From Candidatus Melainabacteria bacterium (GTDB taxonomy: Bacteria > Cyanobacteriota > Vampirovibrionia > Vampirovibrionales > JAJTHC01): DNA of 10,885 nt. The stretch is taken from positions 1 to 10,885 of the forward strand of contig JAPLIO010000050.1 in NCBI GenBank assembly GCA_026389055.1, in the 5' to 3' direction. This document shows positions 5,629 through 10,885 of the stretch, in pieces. Within the stretch, counting starts at the first letter, position 1, and the number at the start of each line of letters is the position of its first letter. The notes beneath the pieces were generated by a model. The model was not told the origin of the DNA. It searched no databases and saw nothing but the letters and a program-made list of their open reading frames with translations. Both the position numbers and the translations under genes were made by a program.

Positions 5629-6816
5629 TTAAACCGTGGCTAACGCTTTCAATTGCTGATGAATCAGCACTAAATCGTCATCGGTAACCGTCTTTTTCTC
5701 ATCGGCTACGGCTTTAAACAAGCCAAAAATGGTGGCTAATTCTTCGGTGGTTAGCTCAAAGCCCAAGGCATTCAACCGCATCCGCAACGCTGCACGCCCT
5801 GAACGAGGCCCTAACGGCAAGGCTACAGCAGGAATACCCAACATTTCGGGTTCCATAATTTCGTAGGTGTTACGCCCTTTTAAAAACCCATCTTGATGAA
5901 TACCACTTTCGTGGGCAAACGCATTCCGCCCGACAATCGCCTTGTTAGGCTGTACAGGAATACTCGTCAGTTGGCTGACCATTTGGCTGGTTTCATAAAA
6001 CGCACTAGGGTTAATGCGAGTATGTAACCCTTCAAAGGCTTGTTCACGCACTTTTAACGCCATGACCACTTCTTCCATAGCGGTGTTGCCTGCCCGTTCG
6101 CCAATACCGTTAATGGTACATTCAATTTGCCTAGCCCCATTAACCACCGCCATTAAGCTATTGGCGGTAGCCAAGCCTAAATCGTTATGGCAATGCACGG
6201 AAATAATGGCTTTATCGATATTCGGCACCGTATGTTTTACCCGATAAATTAACTGTCCATATTCATGGGGCAACGTATAGCCCACGGTATCTGGCAAATT
6301 GACGGTGGTAGCCCCTGCATTAATGACGGCTTCAATAATAGCTGAAAGAAATTCGGGGTCTGTCCGCCCAGCATCTTCGGCGGAAAATTCAACATCTTCG
6401 CACAAACTTTTAGCAAACTGCACGTGTTGTACGGCGATGGCTAAAATTTCATCTCTCGTTTTTTTGAATTTGGCTTGAATGTGAATATCGCTGGTGCCAA
6501 TGAAGGTGTGAATTCTTGGGCGTTTGGCTATTTTTACGGCATCCCACACGGCTTGAATATCGCTTTGCATACAGCGGGCTAACCCGCAGATGGTTACACC
6601 TTCAATTTCCGCCGCAATTTGCCTAACGCTTTGGAAATCTTCGGGGGAAGAGGCTGGGAAGCCTGCTTCAATAACATCGACGTTTAGCTTGGCTAGTTGA
6701 TGGGCGATTGCTAGTTTTTCGGCAGATTTTAACGCTGCCCCGGCGGACTGTTCCCCATCCCGCAAGGTAGTATCAAAAATAATGACTCTGTTCGGGTCGG
6801 TGGCGGGGTGGGGCAT
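5629..6816 (-). CDS. leuA: 2-isopropylmalate synthase lacking the C-terminal allosteric domain
   Basis: Condenses acetyl-CoA with 2-oxoisovalerate in the first committed step of leucine biosynthesis. The DRE-TIM catalytic barrel is complete: FDTTLRDGEQSAG (14-26, with R19 and D20), VHCHNDLGLATANS (207-220, metal ligands H208 and H210), NGIGERAGNTAMEE (236-249). The linker subdomains follow: HESGIHQDGFLKG (302-314) and RSGRAALRMR (338-347). The protein stops at 395 aa, just after the linker subdomain. The usual LeuA regulatory domain of about 110-130 residues, which binds leucine, is absent, and all three frames after the stop close within about 50 bases. This suggests a form insensitive to leucine feedback, though activity of the short form is not shown. 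A close relative such as homocitrate or citramalate synthase is less likely given the SGR and GIGERAGN context. Shine-Dalgarno GAAGGAA lies 7 bases before ATG 6816. Confidence 0.88.
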   Translation of the reverse strand: MPHPATDPNRVIIFDTTLRDGEQSAGAALKSAEKLAIAHQLAKLNVDVIEAGFPASSPEDFQSVRQIAAEIEGVTICGLARCMQSDIQAVWDAVKIAKRPRIHTFIGTSDIHIQAKFKKTRDEILAIAVQHVQFAKSLCEDVEFSAEDAGRTDPEFLSAIIEAVINAGATTVNLPDTVGYTLPHEYGQLIYRVKHTVPNIDKAIISVHCHNDLGLATANSLMAVVNGARQIECTINGIGERAGNTAMEEVVMALKVREQAFEGLHTRINPSAFYETSQMVSQLTSIPVQPNKAIVGRNAFAHESGIHQDGFLKGRNTYEIMEPEMLGIPAVALPLGPRSGRAALRMRLNALGFELTTEELATIFGLFKAVADEKKTVTDDDLVLIHQQLKALATV

Positions 6817-6834
6817 GGGTTAATTCCTTCACAC

Positions 6835-6867
6835 TAATAAAGAGAGGCGACTATATTCTCTTTATTA
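6835..6867. promoter_or_regulatory. perfect 11-bp palindrome in the leuA promoter/leader
   Basis: TAATAAAGAGA (6835-6845) and TCTCTTTATTA (6857-6867) are exact inverted repeats separated by 11 bases. The right arm overlaps the predicted -10 and transcription start, and the left arm ends 15 bases upstream of the leuA Shine-Dalgarno. A repressor operator fits the position. A leader-RNA hairpin or a weak terminator of the upstream nuclease gene are alternatives. The stem is A+T-rich. Confidence 0.6.
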
Positions 6868-6892
6868 TATACAAGAAAAAAGAGGATGCCTA
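6864..6892 (-). promoter_or_regulatory. candidate leuA promoter
   Basis: On the minus strand: TAGGCA (6892-6887, 4/6 to TTGACA), a 17-base spacer, then a perfect TATAAT (6869-6864). Predicted start near 6857, giving a leader of about 40 bases. It implies leuA is transcribed independently of the nuclease gene ending 90 bases upstream. Confidence 0.6.
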
Positions 6893-6906
6893 GTTTTAAT
6901 TCACCG

Positions 6907-7989
6907 TTATTTCCCTGATTTTCTTCTGTTGTCTTCTTTGCAAAGCATTTGGCAGTTTTTGGCATCCGTCTTTCCGCCTTCATGCCAAGGGGTTATATGG
7001 TCAGCTTCCATAGCTCCAATTTCAAAATGTTCGTTACAAACAACACAAATACCCTGTTGTTTTTCGTAGGCTTCTCGTTTTTGCTTATCGCTGAACGCTC
7101 GTATGCTCAAATACTTTTCTTTTCGGGTTAGAACGTAGGTATAAATGCCTTTTTTGTTACCCACATCTTCATCTTGCATCAGGTCAGAAACTTCTGCCTC
7201 TAGTTTTGCGGAATCGAAGTTTTGAGTTTTAAACTCATTGTAAAGAAAGCCCCAATCGATACCCTTCATTTCTTTACGATAGGTTGGAAAAACCGCCTTC
7301 ACCCAACTAATGACCGCTTGAAAATAAAGCCATAGTTCGTTAGCGTTTGGCTCCTGTTGATGAGTTGCCATGTAGTTTTCTATTTTATCTTGGCTTATCC
7401 ATTTAATGGCTGTTTCAAAATACTCTTGCCGAATGGCACTCCCGCTCAAGTAATCCCCACCCAGACCATGAGCCGCACACCCATTTTTGCTAAAGTGTCT
7501 TTTCGCATCCGTTACCCATTCGCCTGAATAAACAGCGTTTCTTAATTCTTGTTCAGTCAGTTTTTCACCAGCAATGTTGATAATTTTAAACCATGCTAGT
7601 TTTTCACTATCGGTGCCTGTACACCAATAAATCATGAGTTTGTAGTTCAGTATTTTTTCTCGTTCATCTTTTTGTAAATTGTGAAAATATAGCCCATTCA
7701 GAGAAAAATCACCATTCACGTACTGAGCAATTGAAATGGTGCGTTGTTGCCCATCTATTACTTCAAATCGATCGTCTTCACGAACTGCCCAGTAAAGCAC
7801 ATTGAGTGGGAAATCTTGGTTAATGGTTTCAATAACAGCGTCTCGTTGCTTATCTTTATAAACAAATTCTCGTTGATAAGGGGGGCGAATATCTAGCTTG
7901 CCGTTATAGCCAACAACGCCGTCTGTCGGGTTATCTTTGTAGCCTTCGGTCAATTCACGGATGGTAATTTCTTTGAGTTCTATTTTCAT
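6907..7989 (-). CDS. DUF262 (GmrSD-like) protein with C-terminal HNH nuclease domain
   Basis: 360 aa. The N-terminal DUF262 domain resembles the GmrS/ParB-like NTP-binding fold: IRPPYQREFVY (34-44) and VIDGQQRTISI (78-88), where the D-G-Q-Q-R box is the family hallmark. A helical middle follows. The C-terminus is an HNH nuclease: CVVC (315-318), EADHITPWHEGG (328-339), KNCQMLC (344-350) and a final N-R-R-K (354-357). H331, N345 and N354 are the likely HNH residues. The zinc-knuckle Cys that often follows LC is replaced (LCKEDN). The gene starts two bases after the methyltransferase stop with AGAAGAG before ATG 7989, so the two are one operon. By context it is the probable restriction nuclease of an R-M-like unit, perhaps NTP-dependent. 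The pairing is inferred; DUF262-HNH proteins also act in defence without a methylase. Confidence 0.85.
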   Translation of the reverse strand: MKIELKEITIRELTEGYKDNPTDGVVGYNGKLDIRPPYQREFVYKDKQRDAVIETINQDFPLNVLYWAVREDDRFEVIDGQQRTISIAQYVNGDFSLNGLYFHNLQKDEREKILNYKLMIYWCTGTDSEKLAWFKIINIAGEKLTEQELRNAVYSGEWVTDAKRHFSKNGCAAHGLGGDYLSGSAIRQEYFETAIKWISQDKIENYMATHQQEPNANELWLYFQAVISWVKAVFPTYRKEMKGIDWGFLYNEFKTQNFDSAKLEAEVSDLMQDEDVGNKKGIYTYVLTRKEKYLSIRAFSDKQKREAYEKQQGICVVCNEHFEIGAMEADHITPWHEGGKTDAKNCQMLCKEDNRRKSGK

Positions 7990-7991
7990 TA

Positions 7992-8975
7992 TTACTCTTC
8001 TTTTGGATGCGTAAGTAATTTTTTGTTTTTAACAATTATCCGAAAATAAGGTGGTTTACCATTTATACATAAATCCTTATCATCATCACCTTTTCTGAAT
8101 TTAACAATCTCAAATTGAGCGGGATTGTATTTATCCATAAAAGTAATTGGTACACCGATATAACCTTCATAATCAGCAGGAATATCCTTGGTTTTATCCA
8201 CATTGATAGCGTCAAAATTATCATATTTTGGATATTCTTCAGGGGTGTATTTTTTGTATAATACTAAATCTTCGTGTCGTTCGTCGTAATCCAAATTAGT
8301 AAACCAACGCACGCCTTTTACCCGAATAAATTTATTACCACTTTCGTCAATCCTAGAACCTACGGCATTAAGCGGATAATCATTAGGCACACCAAATTCT
8401 CTATCCCCACTCTTGATACTTGCACCGAACCAAAGTTTATCTTCTTTAACAAGCCTGAAAATTTCTTTGTAGGTAATGGCGTTCATACTGCCGATAATCA
8501 AAAACTTTTTGTCGTGTTCTATCAGCTGGGCAACATATTCTCTAAATAACGAAAACGGCGGGTTGGTTACCACAATATCCGCCTGTTTCAGCAGTGCTAT
8601 GCTTTCTTCGCTTCTAAAATCACCATCACCCTTTAGGGGTTTAATCCCTATCTCTTCCGCATCGGGTATAAAGTTGCCGTTTTTATCACCTTCATACTCC
8701 AAATAAATCGCTTGTTCTGCATTGTTTTGACTGAACAAATCCATTTGCTGGCTTTTATAACAAGTCGCCATGAGTTTTTTGAGACCAAGATCTTCAAAAC
8801 CGTAAGAAAAATAATGGAAAAATTTGCTGACTCTTGGGTCATCGCAATTACAATACACAACCTTCCCTTTGAAGTGGTCTTTATAATGCTTTAGCTCTCG
8901 TTCAATATCTGCAAGTTGGGTGTAAAACTCATCTTTTTTAGAGTCTTTTGCTTGGTGTAAGTTTTTATTTGCCAT
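7992..8975 (-). CDS. EcoRI-family adenine-specific DNA methyltransferase
   Basis: 327 aa, close to M.EcoRI (about 325). It matches the EcoRI methylase family in overall design: KDEFYTQLADIERELKHY at the N-terminus, VVYCNCDDPRVSKFF (39-53), the S-adenosylmethionine-binding/motif I region, and IVVTNPPFSLFREY (134-147) with the N6-adenine methyltransferase catalytic NPPF (138-141). The family transfers a methyl group from S-adenosylmethionine to adenine N6. Recognition sequence cannot be read from the protein; relatedness to M.EcoRI does not prove GAATTC. No R.EcoRI-like gene is adjacent. Instead the DUF262-HNH gene follows after two bases. The operon is visibly more A+T-rich than leuA or murJ (hand count 18 G+C of 60 at 8041-8100, against 31 of 60 at 6061-6120), consistent with horizontal acquisition. 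Confidence 0.9.
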   Translation of the reverse strand: MANKNLHQAKDSKKDEFYTQLADIERELKHYKDHFKGKVVYCNCDDPRVSKFFHYFSYGFEDLGLKKLMATCYKSQQMDLFSQNNAEQAIYLEYEGDKNGNFIPDAEEIGIKPLKGDGDFRSEESIALLKQADIVVTNPPFSLFREYVAQLIEHDKKFLIIGSMNAITYKEIFRLVKEDKLWFGASIKSGDREFGVPNDYPLNAVGSRIDESGNKFIRVKGVRWFTNLDYDERHEDLVLYKKYTPEEYPKYDNFDAINVDKTKDIPADYEGYIGVPITFMDKYNPAQFEIVKFRKGDDDKDLCINGKPPYFRIIVKNKKLLTHPKEE

Positions 8976-9015
8976 TGTGTACCACGTTCATATCAAAATG
9001 AGTAAACTTTTTATC

Positions 9016-9044
9016 AATATACCATGCCTGTATTAAAGTATCAA
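9016..9044 (-). promoter_or_regulatory. promoter of the methyltransferase-nuclease operon
   Basis: On the minus strand: TTGATA (9044-9039, 5/6), exactly 17 bases, TATATT (9021-9016, 5/6). Predicted start near 9009, about 33 bases before ATG 8975. No small controller (C-protein) gene or obvious C-box repeat is seen upstream. Confidence 0.65.
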
Positions 9045-9088
9045 CAATCAGCAGGCTTAACACCTAGCGTTTTTTGATGAATATGGTA

Positions 9089-9193
9089 GGTTATCGCTTC
9101 GGGTTAGGGCTTGCTTCATGGGAGGTGTTCTTTTTACCCCTACAAAAGGAGGAAACGCATCGGCAAGGGATGGTCGTTTTGACTGGGAGGTAC
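9089..9193 (+). repeat. dispersed intergenic repeat, copy A (internally deleted)
   Basis: The left end (GGTTATCGCTTCGGGTTAGG) matches copy C. The right part, GTTCTTTTT-A-CCCCT, then AACGCATCGGCA and GATGGTCGTT, ending near GAGGTAC, matches the right half of copy B. The central hairpin block of B and C is missing. It lies at the upstream border of the A+T-rich methyltransferase-nuclease operon. Confidence 0.7.
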
Positions 9194-9316
9194 AACGGTT
9201 AAACTTTTAGATAACCCCTTTACCTAATGGACGTTTTTCCCTCTGAAAATAGGTTAAAATAAAAAAGATAAGAAAATAGCGTATTGCCTTAAGCACAAGG
9301 AAAGGTTTACTTACCC

Positions 9317-9961
9317 ATGTTCAATTTTTATGAAGATAGCACGCCACTAGCCACAACCGTTAGTCTTTCTGAAACAGGCGAACTAATTGAAACGGCAGCC
9401 CTTCCGCCCATACCTGATTTATGCCATAAGTGCGGACGGTGTTGTAAATCCGCCACCACATTTCATCAACACGAAAAAGTAACCGCCTTAGCCGCCGAAG
9501 GTAATTTTGAAGCACAAGAATTTTTACGGGTGTTTAAACCCTACCCTAGCATTGAAGCCGCCAGAGCCGTAGTGCCTGAACAAGTAGACCAAGTACTGGA
9601 AGTTGCCAGCAGAAGAGACGATATGGACGCCGAAAAAGTAACCTTTTACTATTGCGACCACGTTACCCCCGAAGGGCTATGCGGTATTTATGAAACCCGC
9701 CCCCGTTGCTGTAAAGATGCCCCTTCCCACGGCTGGGCAGCCATGCCCCCAGGGTGTGGCTTTGAAGGGTGGCAGTTTTTAGACCGTGAACGCCAAAAAC
9801 GCATGATTAGAGACCTAAAAAGCCAAGCCCATATTCTAGCAGCCGCTTCCATGGATGGCGTTAGCCACCCAACCCGCCCCGATGTTTCACTGGAAACCTT
9901 AGCCCAAGAAATTGACGCTAAAATTAAGCCGTGGAAGCGGTTTGGTGCCGATTTTTGGTAG
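9317..9961 (+). CDS. YkgJ-family CxxCxxCC metal-binding protein
   Basis: 214 aa soluble protein of the YkgJ family (zinc- or iron-chelating, possibly Fe-S; molecular function not established). Motifs: C36-HK-C39-GR-C42-C43 gives the full CxxCxxCC signature. C113 and C122 follow in YYCDHVTPEGLCGIY, then ETRPRCC (C131, C132), and PPGCGFEG (C147). The spacing of these cysteines and the Arg-Pro-x-x-Cys box are typical of the family. ATG 9317 is preceded by AAGGAAAGG (9297-9305) with an 11-base spacer. A related gene on the same strand starts 286 bases downstream, beyond a dispersed repeat, so the pair probably arose by an old duplication. Confidence 0.85.
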   Translation: MFNFYEDSTPLATTVSLSETGELIETAALPPIPDLCHKCGRCCKSATTFHQHEKVTALAAEGNFEAQEFLRVFKPYPSIEAARAVVPEQVDQVLEVASRRDDMDAEKVTFYYCDHVTPEGLCGIYETRPRCCKDAPSHGWAAMPPGCGFEGWQFLDRERQKRMIRDLKSQAHILAAASMDGVSHPTRPDVSLETLAQEIDAKIKPWKRFGADFW

Positions 9962-9962
9962 C

Positions 9963-10198
9963 GGTTAATTGTCGCTTGCGTTTTTCGCTGGTTGGTTTGT
10001 CATGGGGTGCCTGTTTGGGCACCCCCCGACACCCCCCGCAAATTCAGGGGCAAGCCCCTACGGAAAGACCGCCCTAAACGCCACCCGCCTATGCCACCAG
10101 AAGGGCATTGACGGCGGGATGTTCTTTTTGCCCCTGCGGTGGACGGAACGCATCGGCAGCTGCAGAGCAAATGCGATGGTCGTTCCTACTGGTGGTAC
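9963..10198 (+). repeat. dispersed intergenic repeat, copy B (longest copy)
   Basis: Begins GGTTAATTGTCGCTT two bases after the stop of the first YkgJ-type gene. It contains hairpin 1, GGGGTGCC (10004-10011) / GGCACCCC (10018-10025). Next comes the ACACCCCCCGCAAA block shared with copy C, then AGGGGC/GCCCCT (10046-10059). A nested hairpin follows: CCCGCC (10084-10089) with ATGCC (10091-10095) pairing to GGCAT (10104-10108) and GGCGGG (10113-10118). The right end is shared with copy A: GTTCTTTTTGCCCCTGC, AACGCATCGGCA, GATGGTCGTT. It fills the gap between the two YkgJ-type genes. Confidence 0.75.
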
Positions 10199-10247
10199 TA
10201 AGTCCAAAATTTTTTAATTAACATAACACCCAACGGAGAAAATTGAG

Positions 10248-10766
10248 ATGATGATACTGGAAGAACCGCCCGAAGGAGGCTTCACGCTAGCCCAAACCGT
10301 TGATGGGTTAATGAAGTTACCCCAACACCTGTGCAAACAACGAGGGCTATGCTGTAAAGTAGCCGTATTCAAAGGGCTTTCAAGCCACGAAGAGTTATTA
10401 AAGCAAGCGAGCATTGCTGGCGAAGCAGGCGAAATGGCGAGAGATTTTGCTAGCATCTTTGTGCCTTATGAACAACTTGAACCCGTCAAGCAATTAGCCC
10501 CCGATTTTGTAGAAACCGTCCAGAAAATTGCTGAAAAACGAGGCGATAACCCTGAAGCCATTACCTTTTATGCCTGCAAAAACCTATTGCCTTCAGGGCG
10601 TTGTGGCGTGCATGAAGACCGCCCCACGGGCTGTAGAAGCTACCCCATTCCGCATAGTCGATCTGTATTTCATAAAGGGTGTGGGTACGAAGCCCAAGCC
10701 AAGGAAAACTGGGGGGTCATTATGGAAATTCTGGAGTCAGTCGGCATGGCAGATGATTATCGGTAA
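10248..10766 (+). CDS. YkgJ-type protein with degenerate CxxCxxCC motif
   Basis: 172 aa, related to the preceding YkgJ-type protein across the cysteine region: FYACKNLLPSGRCGVHEDRP (C110, C119), TGC (C129) and KGCGYEA (C145) align with the equivalent boxes there. The N-terminal motif reads C29-KQRGL-C35-C36, so the second Cys of CxxCxxCC is Arg (R32). Also, the Cys pair after Arg-Pro is reduced to one. Metal or cluster coordination may therefore differ from the neighbour. GGAG (10235-10238) precedes ATG 10248 by 9 bases; a second ATG at 10251 is also possible. Function not known. Confidence 0.82.
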   Translation: MMILEEPPEGGFTLAQTVDGLMKLPQHLCKQRGLCCKVAVFKGLSSHEELLKQASIAGEAGEMARDFASIFVPYEQLEPVKQLAPDFVETVQKIAEKRGDNPEAITFYACKNLLPSGRCGVHEDRPTGCRSYPIPHSRSVFHKGCGYEAQAKENWGVIMEILESVGMADDYR

Positions 10767-10817
10767 GGGGTGTAAATCAAATAATAATTTTACGCTTCCT
10801 AACTGATATTGTGGAGT

Positions 10818-10885
10818 GGTTAATTGCTTCGGGCTAGGGCTTTATGGGGGGTACCATTTGGGTACCCCCCACACCCCCCGCAAAA
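10818..10885 (+). repeat. dispersed intergenic repeat, copy C (cut by window end)
   Basis: Starts GGTTAATTGCTTCGGGCTAG 51 bases after the stop of the second YkgJ-type gene. It has a perfect 10-bp hairpin, GGGGGGTACC (10846-10855) / GGTACCCCCC (10861-10870), then ACACCCCCCGCAAAA. Compared with copy B, a G-C pair in the stem is replaced by A-T on both sides. The right part lies beyond the window. Confidence 0.75.

Larger units (their letters stand above)
8976..9316. other. intergenic region between the methyltransferase and the first YkgJ-type gene
   Basis: A 341-base divergent spacer. It holds the methyltransferase promoter (9016-9044) and dispersed-repeat copy A (9089-9193), followed by an A-rich stretch (9245-9285) leading to the YkgJ-type gene. 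I see no credible small gene and no clear -35/-10 pair for the plus-strand gene. Confidence 0.6.

Noticed and set aside
1867..6515. GAATTC avoidance as evidence for EcoRI specificity of the methyltransferase
   Set aside because: I found two sites (1867-1872 and 6510-6515), close to chance for this length, so the window says nothing about specificity.
9969..10217. Plus-strand open frame of 82 codons between the YkgJ-type genes
   Set aside because: It lies wholly in the dispersed repeat, and its Pro-rich stretch is just the translated C-rich hairpin block. It has no ribosome-binding site and no family resemblance.

Overview
The window looks like a chromosomal segment from a non-photosynthetic relative of cyanobacteria (Vampirovibrionia/Melainabacteria-like). 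This is inferred from two traits. The MurJ protein carries the Gly-Gly-x-x-Gly-Pro-Phe-His signature I associate with cyanobacterial-lineage MurJ, and the pilin-like protein has the short GFTLSELL-type N-terminus common in that group. No rRNA or other decisive marker is present, so the placement is tentative.

Layout. (1) 1-857, minus strand: lspA (lipoprotein signal peptidase) overlaps by ATGA the start of an RluA-family pseudouridine synthase that runs off the left edge. (2) 1077-2444, plus: a two-repeat EF-hand-like protein with a Q/Y/G-rich segment. (3) 2445-3429: a repeat-dense region holding a type IV prepilin-like gene. Its start codons are separated from the pilin frame by eleven perfect copies of the 7-base unit AACCAGC. 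With eleven copies the gene is out of frame, and gain or loss of one unit would restore it, so this is a strong candidate for phase variation. The cassette lies between two copies of the last 38 bases of murJ. (4) 3430-5136, minus: murJ, the lipid II flippase. (5) 5321-5396, plus: tRNA-Gly(UCC) with promoter and terminator-like hairpin. (6) 5629-6816, minus: leuA without its C-terminal allosteric domain, behind a promoter overlapped by a perfect palindrome. (7) 6907-8975, minus: an A+T-rich two-gene operon, an EcoRI-family adenine methyltransferase followed by a DUF262-HNH nuclease, a probable restriction-modification-like defence unit. (8) 9317-10766, plus: two YkgJ-type (CxxCxxCC) metal-binding proteins, separated and flanked by copies of a dispersed intergenic repeat with covarying hairpins.

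Working together: the methyltransferase and nuclease form a clear functional pair, lspA and the pseudouridine synthase are translationally coupled, and the YkgJ genes are related neighbours. The other genes appear independent. The most notable feature is the pilin cassette with its heptanucleotide switch and duplicated murJ tail.
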